In this document: one piece after another, positions 16,896 to 28,834 of the stretch | How the letters are laid out: each line of letters starts with the position of its first letter | How positions within the stretch are numbered: position 1 is the first letter of the stretch | Source of the DNA: Stentor roeselii | Lineage: Eukaryota; Ciliophora; Heterotrichea; Heterotrichida; Stentoridae | NCBI GenBank assembly: GCA_006503475.1 | Contig: RSEH01000134.1 | Span: forward strand, 60,745-124,744 | Reading direction: 5' to 3' | Length of the DNA stretch: 64,000 nt | Program-made: the position numbers and the translations under genes | The notes under the pieces: model-generated | What the model was told of the DNA's origin: nothing | The model's input: the letters and a program-made list of their open reading frames with translations, nothing else | Database searches by the model: none

Positions 16896-19800
16896 ATGGA
16901 CAGAGTTTTTATGGTCTGGCTGGAAATCTTTTCAAACAAAAAGTTTTTATCGAAATCTAATAATTACAGAATTGCTTATTATGTCGGGAAGCACCTCATT
17001 GTTTACTTGCAACATATTCAGTTCTTCTGGTATTATGACATGAAAATCGCGTATTTTTCTGCTTATGAGATCTTTTGGAAGACTTTGAGTCTTGCTTCAT
17101 TTGATGTAATCGCTGCAAGTTATGGATTTCTCAGGAATTATGCTTTATTTATCACTATTTTCTTATCTGGCTCGCTTTCTTTGATAGTTGCATCGATTTT
17201 TGCATCAATTTTTAAGAAAAAGTTTCCAGCTAAGGTTTACCCTTTCTTACGTTTTTTAATTATTGTTACTTGTGATGTGATGTTCATTCCAACTGCCTTG
17301 GTTTTGCAATTGGCTTTTAAATACTCAGAGCCGGGTAAATCAAGAATAACTGAGTACTCAACTTTTGTGCCTGCAAGTGAAATGGACTTTGGAGAGGGGT
17401 CTCGATTTGGTTTTATGATAGTTTTGATTATTTTTTTAGGGTTTTCTTGGATGTTCGAGGCAAGCAGCTACGAAATGCGTCACAGTATCGAAGACGAGAT
17501 TCACGATAATAAAATTTTTTGCTTAGTTGATTTTATGAAGAAAATTGTTGACTTTTTAACGACTGTCTTGTTTTTGAACTTCGGTTCAGAGAACTATGAA
17601 ATGTATTTGATCATCTTACTTGTTTTGCATATGGTGACCAGTGCTGCTTATGTTGTCTGCATTCCTTATTATTGCTATTTTATGAACTACTTGAAAATTA
17701 TCAGCAGTGTCAGCCTTGCACTGCATTCTTTGTTTTTTCTTGTTGGGCTGAAAATTGATAATTCAAGTGTTACTCTTATTCTTTGCATCAGTTCACCTTT
17801 GTTACTTGTTCCTTTGTGCAAAGCTGGACTTGATAGACGGTATCAAATGATTGAAAAGCCTCAGGTTTCTATTTTTCATAAATTTGAAACATTTGAAAAA
17901 TCTATTCGAGGATACTTGAAAAATGGGCAACTTTCTGAAAGACTTATCAGAAAACTCAATAAAAATAACAATTTTAATAAATCTGTTCTTAATAAACTTA
18001 CGCAGGCTTATTATTGCAATGATGTTATTGGAAACTGTGCTCTCGCACTCAATAAAGTCTTTCAAACTAAGAAAAAAGCTCTGAATTTTTTGCTTAATTT
18101 TCAGGTCTTTAAATGTCAGCATATCATGTTGACTGCTTGTGAAAATCTTTCACAAAGTTTTAAACTTTACAAGTATTTTCTTGAATTTGCGAAAATTAAG
18201 AAAGGAGATAAGAAATTTTGTGAGCATTATAATAAACTTCTAATGAAACTTATTGAAAAAAATCCGAATATAACTGAGATTAAGAAAGTTATTGTTGGTG
18301 TTGTGGGTCATTTGTATCGTCTTGAGAAAAGATATACAAGTTTACTGATGAGATTTCCAAACGCAAACGAAATAAAACAAAGTTACGGAACCTTCATGAT
18401 AAATATCCTAAACGATATAACCCGGGGTGGCAAGTTAGTAACCCGTATGTCAAACACAAGAATCCAGCGAAACCTAACAAGAAACATGTTAAGATTCATA
18501 GTCGACCGTTGTTTCCTAGTGATATCCGGAAACTACTCAACTCTAGGTAAAATTCTTTTCCACAACCAAAACTTCCTAAATTTTTTAGGCTACACAAACG
18601 AGACAATAAAGCACATCTCTCTAAACCAACTAATTCCAAAAGAGTTCATCCGCCATCACGACAAACACATGTTAAACTTCTTGGAAAACTCAACATCAAA
18701 CACAGTTTTCAAAAACGCAGTTCTCAGTCTAGTAAATTCCGAAGGTTACTTATGCGAATGCATCATAAACTGCGAGTGCATCGGTTACGACAAGTCAGTC
18801 AACTTCATCTGTGCGATTGACCCTCTCAACTTCCGAAGGCGCGAAATGGCGCTGGTCAGTCTTGACGGTTTTATTTTCGGGCACTCAAAAGGCCTATGCA
18901 GTCTTTTAGGAGCTGGCAGGAGAAGTGTTGAAGGAAGGTTTATTCAGGAGTTCGTTGATTCTTTCGAGATGGAAGCTCTTCAGAACAGCCAGATGAAGTA
19001 TTTTCAAATTTTTGATACCTGTGACCGCTTCAATCTCCCCAGAGAAGTCGCTTTTTTACTGAAAATCACGAAAGTTCGAAAAACAGGAGTTCTTTTGCTT
19101 TACGTCAGCGAAGATAAAAATGAAATTAAAAGCTGGGAAAATGATCAAGAGTTTTATGATGTCGACGAGCTGAACAACTACGGAAATAAAATTGAAACTG
19201 TTATCACTGAAGGCTTTGATGAGTTTAAAGAATCTGTTGTTAAGAAAAAAGTGAAGATCTTCGACCAGGACAGTGAAAACGACGATAATGAAGAAAAGAA
19301 ACTGATTGAAAGTCAGTTGAAAAATAGTACTTCAAGAACTGGTCAGCATTATCAGTACTTGTCTGAAAATGACTTCAAAGCTATCAGTAAAAGCAAGACG
19401 GTCCTTCGGGTGACGAAGATTATCATGATTGTTTCAGTAAGTTCCATGTAGATCTTTTTAATCATCTCTTCTAACCTGGGGATTTTGATTTACATCACAC
19501 GGGTCTTCAATAATTCAAACTCTTTGTCACAGTTGAAGACTTTTGGAGAACTCGGGTTTAAATTTTCGGAGAGTTCTTTAAAACTTAGGACTTTTGACTT
19601 GACACTGAAATTGAAAATTCCTCCTGTTTATCCTGTTCAAGACTTGAAAAATTTGACGCAGGATCTTTTAAAATTGAAAAATGAGTTGATTGATAATTAC
19701 AATCAATGGAATCCTTGTAGATACTTTCAGCCTATCAATGAAAAAAATTTCATTTATTGGAGTTTAGAGCCAAGACCTATGCTAAGGATATCGACAATCG

Positions 19801-20966
19801 CGGAATTTACTGAAAAAATGAGACAACAGGTAAAAAATAAGAAGGTTGAGAAGTTTTCGTTGAACTATAAAAGCTCGAATTATGAAGAAAACATGTTGTT
19901 TGTACTGATCAACTCACAATCAAGTGTTTTCAGTCAGATTCTCGACGTGATCGAAGGGGTGAAACGATGTGAAATGGAAAAAATAGAAACTATTAAAAGT
20001 TTTGATATCATTTTGCTTATTGTAGGGATCGGGATCCTTGCAAGTATTCTTCTAGTTATCGGAGTTTTTCTAATGTCCATCGATAAGGACTTGAACATGG
20101 TCTGGGGTTTTTTGTTTAAAAGGATGCAGTTTGCGGTAATTGGTGTAAGGCAAAAGGTAATTGACCGTCTGGCTCATTATCATGACAGGGCCGAGTACCT
20201 TGAAGTGGATTCTGAAAATATTCGTATAAAAAGTCCATTAAAGCACAATTTCCACCATTCAATCCGTTATTTGAAAGTCATTTCGATACTTTTTATATCA
20301 GCTTCTCTCATCTACATAATAAACTCTTTCGTATTCGACTCTTACATCTGTGAACTTTTAACGTTTAAACCGAAGCTCATCACAGATTTCATTGAAAAAC
20401 GTATCTGGACTAACAACTTGGGTTTTTACTCTCAAGAACTTCTAGTGAGCCAAACATCAGCAGGGTATTCAAGTGTTTACAAAGGCCAAAACTATCTACT
20501 TGGCCTATCAGATGGAGTATCTTTATACTCTTCTCGTCTTCTAAGTGATTTTTCACTTTACCGTCAGTCCTTGATCCAAGAACTGGTATCATCTTCAGTG
20601 TTAAGAGATCTAAACGACCGAATGCAAAGCAGTCACAACTTTCTCGAATACGGTTTAATCACAGGAATCGATTTCTTCGTTCAAGAGTCAAATAACCTGA
20701 TCAACACAAACTATTCCCAGTCCTTAAGCGCCTATCACGTGATGTTGAGTACTTTGACATCAAAAAGTGAAGTTTTGCTGAAGTCGATAGTATCTGATTC
20801 ACAAGACTCAGTAACTGAATTCGTTTCTTATCTTGTGGCCTTCACAGTGATTGCTTGTTTTGGTGTCAGTCTTTTGTATGTTTTCATTTATAGGCCTATG
20901 CTTGACCAGGAGACTGAAGTGCTGAAGGGAATCACGAAGCTTTTGACTATCATTCCGAATAACTAA
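16896..20966 (+). CDS. TmcB-like multi-TM PAS-domain protein, copy A
   Basis: CDS join(16896..19436, 19452..20966), 1351 residues. The N-terminal third has six or seven membrane segments opening with QHIQFFWYYDMK. It is followed by a soluble helical region like the repeats of TmcB/TmcC proteins (FKCQHIMLTAC... RGGKLVTRMS) and a PAS-like domain (about 535-645) with GKILFHNQNFLNFLGYT. The C-terminal third has four more membrane segments bracketing two likely extracellular helical regions and a cytosolic loop (VWGFLFKRMQFAVIG). The layout suggests a sensor or receptor, but ligand and output are unknown. Copies B and C lie at 34-43 kb on the other strand. Copy A is the most divergent, and its single intron is at the same place as that of copy C. 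It ends 31 bp before the Vps18 start. TmcB naming is by similarity of layout and moderately sure. Confidence 0.82.
19437..19451 (+). other. 15-nt intron in TmcB-like copy A
   Basis: The sequence is gtaagttccatgtag, a phase-0 intron. Splicing continues TKIIMIVS into IFLIISSNLG, completing the first membrane segment of the C-terminal block. The final TAG of the intron is an in-frame stop if it is retained. Confidence 0.92.
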
Positions 20967-20997
20967 GGTAATAATTAATGTAACATAGGTGAAATAA

Positions 20998-23943
20998 ATG
21001 TCAAGGTATTCCAACCTTGAATGGCTTAACTCCAATGAAGCGAAACACAATGAGGATGACTGGGTAAGATTCAAGTAGAATGCTGATCAGATGGGATTCA
21101 AGACCAACACTGAAGATGATGGGGAAAAAGAAAATGTTTTTAGATCTATTCTGCTCACGGCCATTCAGATCAAAACTGCTACTGTCAAGTCTGTGGCTAT
21201 TTCGCTTAAGGCTATTTATGTGGTTACTAGTGATAAGCAGGTGCTTAGGTGGAATATCAATGAAGAAGATGTCGTCAAGGCTCCTAGAAGGGATCAGATG
21301 ACTGAACTTATCATTCGTGGAGGGGCTACATCCCAGCAATCCCCAGAAAAAGTTTTTTGCGACAAGACAGGCTGGCACTGCATCGTAACATTTAACACCG
21401 AGATCTGCCATTACTTCCACTTTTCCTCAGTAAAATCTCTTCTTCTAAACAAGCTCTCTCAAAACCAACAGCAAATAATAAGCGTCGGGTGGCATCGACT
21501 AGCCGAAAAGTTCAATTCCCGAGAAGTTCTCCTGGGAAGTTCAAAAGGTCTAATTCTAGAGTTAACAATAGAATACGACGCCTCTTCAGACACAATAAAG
21601 CACAACTACCAGTTGCTTTTTAACGTGGAAAACGGTATTTTCGGTCTAGAATACTTAATATTCCCTGGAAATCCCGGAAAATGCAGTATAATCGTCGCAT
21701 GTCCAACAAAATTATTCCAATTTATCGGAGACACCAACGAATTCGGAAGGCCAATTTTCCCAGACATATTCAAAAGATACAAAGAAAACGTGAATCGCCT
21801 TCAAAGATCAATCCACGAGTTTCCTGGAACAATAAAAAAAAGCCAGCTTCAGATTTATTTCCAAAACTCTCGTCCGGACACCTTCGCCTGGATGAACAGC
21901 GTCGGGATGTTCTTCGGGTCTCTTCCGAAGTCAGCCTACGACGAGATATACGTGGGACAAATGAAGCCTATTCAGTGTCCGAAGCGTTTAGAATCTTTGA
22001 TTGGGATTGGAATGACAGCTTATCATCTTTATTTCTTAGGAACTTTCAGTTTGGTGATAGTTTCGAAAATCAGTCAACAAGTCGCCCATACAATTGAATT
22101 CGAAAAGAGAAATGGATATGAAATGCTTGGAATGGTCTTTGATGAGAGAAGTCACTCGTTTTTTGCCTGGTCGCATAAGTTTATATATCAGATTGTCGTC
22201 GAACATGAAGAGAGAGATGTGTGGAAGTATTATATTGATCAGCATCTTTTTGAAGATGCTATTAAGTTCTGTGAAACTACTGGAAGCAAGGCGCTTTTTA
22301 AGGTAAAGGGCATGCATGCTGACTTCCTTTATGCGCAGGGAAAGACTGTTGAAGCTGCTGAGGCTTATGCTCTAAGTGAAAACTCTTTTGAATCGATTAC
22401 GTTGAAGCTTAGACCTGATAGCGCTGCTCTTCAGAAGTACCTGGAAACCAAGTTGAAACTGCTTACTAGTGACATGAATGCGCAGAAAACTTTAGTCAGT
22501 ACTTGGCTTGTTGAAATTTATATTGAAAATATCAATAGTTTTTATTTGAATGATGAAGAACTTGCTGCCAGGGCTGAGGAAAAATTGCAGAGGTTCTTGG
22601 AAACTCATCAGGAGGACTTGGATGAAGAAACTACTTGCTACTTGCTTCAGACTCATGGAAGGATTGATGATTGGGTCACTTTTGCGGACTTGAGGAAAAA
22701 ACATGAGATGGTCATGATGCATCATATTAATCAGCAGGAGATTAGAAAGGCACTTACTAAACTTAGCCAGATTGAATTGATTGGAAGGGAAAATCTTATG
22801 TATAAGTTTGCACCGGTTTTTATGAAATATGAACCGAAGAAATCTGTTGATTCACTTGTGGAACTTGCTAAGCAGAAAAAAGGAGCTATTGATGTGAAGA
22901 AACTTATTCCTGCTCTTATGAATGCTGACCATAATTCAAGAGTTGAAGCAATTCGATTCGAACAATACCTAATCATCAGTCTAAAACTAAAAGAAAAATC
23001 GCTGCACAACCTATACCTCTTCCACCTATCCGAAATCGAAGGAGAAGCCAAAATTCTCGAATACCTAAAATCCCAAGAAAGTCAATCAGAGCTAAACTTC
23101 GACTCAGAGTACGCCCTGACAGTTTTCAAGCAAAACGGTAAAATCGAGAGTCAAATTTCTCTCTACAGTCTTTTAAAAATGCATTCAGAAGCCGTGACTC
23201 TAGCAATAGACTACCGCAAGTTCGACCTTGCCAAGTCAAATGCGAAAAAACCTGAAAAGTTCGATGAAGAGTTAAGTCGCAAGCTTTGGCTTCAAATCGC
23301 GATTCACCACATCAAGCAAAATAATGTCAGAGACGCTTTGAACGTGATGAACGAGAGCAAGTTAATCAAAATGGAAGACTTGCTGCCTTATTTCGATGAG
23401 CAGGACAGCATAACGAACTTTAAAGAAGATATTTGCAAAGCTCTTGCAGGGTATAAAAAGACTATTGATGAGTTGAATGAAGAACTTAAAGAGTCTAAAA
23501 GTTCTGCTGTTCAGGTTAATGAGGAATTGAATGGGATTAAGGATAGGTATTTTGATTTGGAAGGGATGCAACCTTGTGAAGCTTGCTGTAAACCGGCTTT
23601 GAATAGGTCGTTTTATGTGTATCCTTGCTCTCATTTGTTTCATAAGGACTGTCTTATCAACATGCTTATCAGTGTTTATAAGGTGAGCGACACAGTCAAG
23701 TCTAATAAAATTCTTTACATCATTAACCAGATTGACCTTAAGGAAAACGGGGACTTTCGAAGCGGTAAAAAAGTAGATGAATGCAAAGAAAGTATCCAAG
23801 AGCTTTATGTGAAACTTGATAACTTAATCTCTCCCCAATGCTACTTCTGTAGCAACCAGTTCATTGAAAGTATTAGAGATGATATGATAGAAGATGAGCA
23901 TGAAGAAAGACTATGGGGAATAGGGCACAGAGCTGATAATTAA
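20998..23943 (+). CDS. VPS18: Vps18 (Pep3), HOPS/CORVET core subunit
   Basis: CDS join(20998..21063, 21079..23943), 976 residues, the usual size for Vps18. It is a core subunit of the class C tethering complexes on endosomes, lysosomes and contractile vacuole-related membranes. The N-terminal half is a WD-like beta propeller (about 40-390). The clathrin-heavy-chain-repeat alpha solenoid follows, starting at the family signature KYYIDQHLFEDAIKFCE and ALFKVKGMHADFLYAQG. Near the C-terminus a short coiled coil precedes the RING (about 854 on): CEACC, YPCSHLFHKDC and CYFCSNQF. The first exon supplies MSRYSNLEWLN and is needed because the long frame has no other upstream ATG context before 21091; use of Met at 21091 would shorten it by 26 residues. 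Neighbours are TmcB-like A (31 bp upstream) and the flippase. Confidence 0.93.
21064..21078 (+). other. 15-nt intron near the start of VPS18
   Basis: The sequence is gtaagattcaagtag, phase 0, after the 22nd codon. It joins NEDDW to NADQMGFK. Its terminal TAG is an in-frame stop if retained. Confidence 0.88.
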
Positions 23944-24248
23944 GATTGTAATTTAACAGAAAAGCTCTTGACTAATCTTGAATTTTATCTATGAATGAAC
24001 AGATCTTTTTCACTAAATTCTCAATCTTTCTAAATATTCATTAAAAATCCCATGCAAAATTTTTATTTCCATATGAAATATTTTCAAACTAATTAAAAAG
24101 GGTTGTTTCAAAGAAAAACCTTCAAATCTAACACCTTCCTCCTCCTCTCTTTCTCCCACACAAAAAAATTCCATCAAAATCCTAAAATTTTTTAAATCTA
24201 AACCATCAGTAAAAGTAACTCCAGCATTCTTCTCCACCTATCCAATAA
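23944..24248. promoter_or_regulatory. Intergenic region with G-poor flippase leader
   Basis: This 305-bp region lies between Vps18 and the flippase. Bases 24121-24248 contain only three G residues on the + strand, the C-rich, G-poor leader seen before many genes here. A 74-codon frame on the opposite strand (24013-24237) looks like chance. Nothing else is visible. Confidence 0.5.
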
Positions 24249-27200
24249 ATGGCCAACGATGATCACCACGAAGTACATTTGCTCTCACCTCATCTGAACA
24301 AAAACCACAAGTCAAACTACGTCGAAACAACAAAATATTCCTTTCTGTCCTTCATTCCAAAGTCAATATTTTTCCAATTCCTGCGCCTTGCTAACTTTTA
24401 CTTTCTTTGCACAGCGATTTTGCAATGTATTCCAGGTCTTTCCCCGATTCATCCATTGACAGCTGTCGGGCCTTTAGTCTTGGTTCTGGTCGTTGCGATG
24501 ATTAAAGAAGCTCTGGAAGACTTGGTAAGTTTTACTTAGACGAGAAGGAAAAATGATAAACTTGTCAATCATAGCGAATGTCTTAAGTGGAAAGATAAAT
24601 GGGAAAGTATTGAGTGGCAGTTTTTAATGCCAGGCGACTTGGTTAAGATATGTGATAAGGAAGAGTTCCCTGCTGATCTGGTTTTATTGACTTCTTCTGA
24701 GGAAAGTGGAGAGTGCAAGGTTCAGACTTCTAATTTGGATGGAGAGATTAGTCTTAAGACTAAGCAAGCTTTGGAGATTACTAGGATTTGCTTTAGTCAG
24801 GATAGGATTATTGACCCTCATCTTGATCTTAGTGTTTCTGTTGATCAACCTTCTTATGAACTTAGTAAGTTTAAAGGAAGTATTACGGTACAGACTCAGC
24901 ATTTTCTTGAACATAAACAACTACTGCTTAGGGGAAGCAATTTAAAAAATACACAGTTTGTGGTTGGGATGGTTGTTTATACTGGACACCAAACGAAACT
25001 AATGATGAACCAAAGAGTGACCCCATTCAAAAGGTCTCATTTCGAGAACATCTTAAACAAAATAGTTATTTTCCAGATAGCAATCCAGACAGGATTATGC
25101 TTATTCCTTGCAATATCCTCAGTAAGCTTCGAAAATGATCACGAAAATAGTCCATTCACACACAAAGTATACGATACAGACTGGAAGCAAGGAATCACGA
25201 CTTATTTTTCATTTTTTCTTCTTTTGAACTCATTGATTCCTATTTCTATGATAGTTTCTTTAGAACTTGTCAAGTTTTTACAGACCTTTTTCGTGCAGTG
25301 GGACTTGGATATGTACAGCGAAGAGCAGAACCGATATGCTAAGGTACAAAGTATGAGTATTTTAGAAGAACTGGGCTCGATAAACTACTTATTTTGTGAT
25401 AAAACTGGCACACTTACTGCAAATATCATGGAATTTAAAGGATGCAATATCGCTGGAACCTCTTATATGGACCCTCTACCGAAAGTTGAGGAAGTGCATG
25501 ATGATAATTCGAAAAATATCTTCTCACAGAGACATCGTAGTTCTAATACTTTGCAGGATATTATTAATGATATTAGTCATAATGATGAAAATTTACTCAC
25601 TTTTGATTTCAGGGGAAAGTCTTTTAAGAATCAAAGTGAAATGATTTATGAATTCTGGCTTGTTATAGTCCTTTGCAACGATATCGTAACTGACAAATCC
25701 CAATCCAAGTTAACCTACCTCAGTTCATCACCAGACGAAATCGCATTAATAGAAGCCGCAAAAAATTACGGTTTCGAGTTCTTAGAAAGAAATTCCCAAG
25801 GCATCAAAGTGAAAATAGAAGGAATCCTAAAAACCTTCGAAATATTAGCAGTAAACGAATTCACCTCAGAAAGAAAGCGAATGTCCGTTTTAATAAAAGA
25901 CCGTGAAACAAATCAAACAAAGCTTCTAATAAAAGGAGCTGACGAGGCATTAATGAAGATAATGGATCATTCAATAGATAATCCATTTCTAGACAAACTA
26001 AACCAGTCTCTTGTTCATTTCGCCGAGCAAGGCCTGAGAACCTTAGACATCGGGTTCAAGCATTTCGAAGACGACAAAGAATGGCAGGACTGGCTTGACC
26101 GTTACCTCCAAGTCAAATGTTCCCACGCAGAAGACCAGCAAGTCCGGCTGGAAGCCTTAGCCGAGGAGATCGAAGAGGGCATCGCGCTTATCGGAGTCAC
26201 AGCAGTAGAAGACCAGCTTCAGAAAAGTGTTGCAAGAGCCATTCAAGAGTTCAACGAAGCCAAAATCCACGTCTGGATGATCACAGGTGACAAGTTAGAA
26301 ACAGCGGAAAATATCGCATTTTCATGTAACTTGATTTCGAGGAATTGGCACATTTTCCATATAAGACATTCTAATGATATTCAGGGGCAACTCACAAGGA
26401 TCAGGCAAGAAATAAGCACTAATGAACTGATGAAAAATCATGTATATATCGGCTTGGTCATTGAGGGTGATGCACTCAGTGTCGCTATTGAAAAGGAAAA
26501 ACAATTATTTTATAAGATCTGTAAAGCTGCTCAGGGTGTTGTTTGTTGTCGCGCTAATCCGATGCAAAAAGCGAAGGTTGTTCGTTTTATTAGGAAAATG
26601 GACCCTAATGCTAAAACTTTAGCTATTGGAGATGGAGGAAATGATGTCACTATGATTCAAACTGCTCATGTGGGTGTTGGGATCTATGGAAAAGAAGGAC
26701 ATCAAGCTGCGAACTCAAGTGATTTTTCTATCGCTGAGTTTAGGTTTTTGAGACAGCTGATGTTTGTGCATGGAAGGTGGAACTCAAGAAGAATCGGGTT
26801 TTTTATTCTTTACTTTTTCTTTAAGAACTTGGCTTTTACTTTGGTTCAAGGGTACTTTGCTTTTATTTCTGGATTCAGTGCGCAGACTGTTTGGGATGAC
26901 TGGTACTTGCTCTTGTTTAACTCAGCGATAACAGCTGCAGGTATCACTTGTTACAGTCTTTGGGAGCAAGACCTGAACTACAGACAGGATCGGGTAGTTG
27001 AGTTGTTTTGGCCTATTCTTTACATTTCTAATCGAGAAGACTTACCGCTGACTTTAGGAAAGTATTTTTTTTTCATGATCTGGGGAATAACCTCAAGTTT
27101 GGTTGTATTTTTTATCTGCAAGGAAAGTTTTCACGGGATATTAAATAGCGAAGGACATACAGAAGTCTTCTGGGACTTAAGCACATGTATGTACTCAAGT

Positions 27201-27602
27201 ATTGTATTCATAGTGGCGATTGTATTGATAATCAAAATGAAGTACTGGAGCTGGATCCAGCATTTAACTATCTGGGTTCTAGGTTTCGCTTTATACTGCC
27301 CATTGTTCATGCTAATCTACGACCAAGTCCCAGGAACTTACGTTTATTCCAATACTCTTGACTTCTTATCTCTTCCTATTTTCTACTTGAGTGGCGGACT
27401 TTGTGTTGCCGTCTGTACGATTCCCTTTTACGCCGGGTACCTTTATCTAGAATTATTTCATCCGAAAGACTCTGATAAGGTTTTCCAGAACCGGATAAAA
27501 GTCGATCCAAAGCTGGAAGAAATGAACAATTCAGAGAAACTCGACACCCTTCACTCAACAAACTATACAAATAAGATGAGATCAAGAGGATATAGAAAAT
27601 AG
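24249..27602 (+). CDS. P4-type ATPase, phospholipid flippase
   Basis: CDS join(24249..24524, 24540..27602), 1112 residues, the normal P4 length. It moves phospholipids from the outer to the inner leaflet, usually with a CDC50 partner that is not in this window. Features in order: N-terminal NFYFLCTAILQCIPGLSPIHP (TM1-2), PADLVLLTSS, the A-domain LDGEISLK (usually LDGETNLK, catalytic Glu kept), phosphorylation motif CDKTGTLT with Asp379, nucleotide-binding KGADEALM, TGDKLETAENIAFSCNLI, and GDGGNDVTMIQTAHVGVGI. TM5-TM10 follow, ending with the cytosolic tail EKLDTLHSTNYTNKMRSRG. The TM2-to-A-domain junction is only readable after splicing. All transport-cycle residues seem intact except the Thr-Asn of DGETN. 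The stop lies 15 bp from the convergent stop at 27618. Confidence 0.95.
24525..24539 (+). other. 15-nt intron in the flippase gene
   Basis: The sequence is gtaagttttacttag, phase 0. It joins KEALEDL to TRRKNDK, the normal P4 sequence after TM2. The terminal TAG stops translation if it is retained. Confidence 0.95.
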
Positions 27603-27617
27603 ATTATGTATAAACTT

Positions 27618-28079
27618 TTAATTACCTGGCCATCGTCTTTTAGCTTCTTCTTTCACTTTTGCTGAGAAGTTTGTAATGTCTTCTGGAAGGTCTGAAAACA
27701 TTTCGAAGATCACGTTGAAGTACTTGTTGTGCATATTCTCGAAGTAGTCAATCGCCTTGTGAATGTCGATGCCTGGGACGTAAATCACTGAACTTTTTAA
27801 CATGATTTTATTTTGTTCAGGGTCGTATTCAATTGAAAAGCTGACGACTTCATCATTAACCATGTTGATAGCTTCATAGAACCTATCATCATGCGTAAAA
27901 GTAAAAGGTCTATCTTCAGAAAATGTAAAAAATACTAAAAATTCCGTTCCCCAAACCTTGATCATCCTATTCAATCCATTCGATATTAACAAGAATATCT
28001 TGCATTCACCATCATCAGAAGCCACAACACCTTTTTTCTCATTAGCGACTTTTCGAACTATCTCTAAAAGATTATCCAT
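27618..28079 (-). CDS. Hypothetical 153-residue protein
   Basis: I do not recognise this protein with confidence. It is acidic and soluble, starts MDNLLEIVRKVANEKKG, and alternates predicted strands (CKIFLLISNG, TEFLVFFTFSE, VVSFSIEYD) with a C-terminal helix (IDIHKAIDYFENMHNKYFN). The layout recalls small alpha/beta chaperone-like folds such as YbjN, but that is only an impression. The ATG at 28079 lies within the first copy of a 62-bp tandem duplication. The second copy carries a duplicate ATG (28141) and the same first 11 codons, then goes out of frame and stops after 23 codons, so the downstream copy must be the functional start or the upstream one acts as a short upstream reading frame. 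Confidence 0.72.
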   Translation of the reverse strand: MDNLLEIVRKVANEKKGVVASDDGECKIFLLISNGLNRMIKVWGTEFLVFFTFSEDRPFTFTHDDRFYEAINMVNDEVVSFSIEYDPEQNKIMLKSSVIYVPGIDIHKAIDYFENMHNKYFNVIFEMFSDLPEDITNFSAKVKEEAKRRWPGN

Positions 28080-28170
28080 TTATAAAGAAGTCTAACTAAA
28101 TATAAGAAGACTTTTCGAACTATCTCTAAAAGATTATCCATTTATAAAGAAGTCTAACTAAAGATAAGAA
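28047..28170. repeat. 62-bp tandem duplication at a gene junction
   Basis: Copy 1 is 28047-28108 and copy 2 is 28109-28170. They are identical except for one base (T in copy 1, G in copy 2, in the stretch ctaaatataag versus ctaaagataag). The unit contains the start of the 153-residue protein gene and the 3' end of the ankyrin gene, whose stop lies at 28158-28160. Near identity suggests a recent event. Confidence 0.97.
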
Positions 28171-28805
28171 GCGACTTGTCTGATAATCGCATCATTAAGT
28201 CCTTGAAGTAGTCTTCGTCGACAAGGGTGGTAGTCAGTGGCTGTTTCATAAATAGCAGCGAGTTCGAACTCTCCATGATCAATCGCGTATTGACTCGGTA
28301 TTTTCCCTTCAATATTCTTCCTATCCACAATGACATGAAATCGATGCAAAATAAACTTCGCCAGAAATGTCTTAGGCAATCCAAAAAACTCATTTAAAAG
28401 TTCAGAAGGCTTATGAAGCAAAATCTTCGTCGGTGGTCGCTTATCAGCCATGGCAGCGCGATGTTCCTGGAGCCTTGTCAAAGTGTCTCTATAATCATCT
28501 TCCCAGATGTTCTTCAAATGACTCTTGATATTCTCCAAGTCTTCATCAGTCGCTGGTTTCACAATAGTCCCATTGACCAGGTAATGATAAATCCCGTTTC
28601 CATAAACATCAATCGCATGAGGCGACACATGATACTCAACCAACAAATGTATCAGAACCTGCCAGTTCCCATTAAAGGCAGCGATCAAAGGGCCTGTCCT
28701 GCCATCCTCGTCCTTCACATAAACCAACTTATCATTACTCTCTAAACATCTGTCGATATCAGCGCAAGACCCTGCCTTGCAAGCCTGCAGAAAAGATTCA
28801 GCCAT
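28158..28805 (-). CDS. Ankyrin-repeat protein, 215 residues
   Basis: This small soluble protein begins MAESFLQACKAGSCADIDRC, a typical capping ankyrin helix. Repeats follow at about 30-65 (KDEDGRTGPLIAAFNGNWQ, VLIHLLVEYHV) and 62-80 (IDVYGNGIYHYLV), and a likely last one near residue 165 (DRKNIEGKIPSQYAIDHGE). Between them is a charged helical insert (about 85-130). Ankyrin repeats mediate protein binding, and no catalytic domain is visible. Its ATG is only 29 bp from the start of the divergent gene at 28835. Its last codons and stop lie in the second copy of the 62-bp duplication. Partner unknown. Confidence 0.82.
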   Translation of the reverse strand: MAESFLQACKAGSCADIDRCLESNDKLVYVKDEDGRTGPLIAAFNGNWQVLIHLLVEYHVSPHAIDVYGNGIYHYLVNGTIVKPATDEDLENIKSHLKNIWEDDYRDTLTRLQEHRAAMADKRPPTKILLHKPSELLNEFFGLPKTFLAKFILHRFHVIVDRKNIEGKIPSQYAIDHGEFELAAIYETATDYHPCRRRLLQGLNDAIIRQVASYL

Positions 28806-28834
28806 GATTATTCTAATTAATCCTTACTATTTAA

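Noticed and set aside
24013-24237. 74-codon minus-strand frame before the flippase
   Set aside because: It lies in the G-poor leader where few stops occur by composition; no family or neighbour support.
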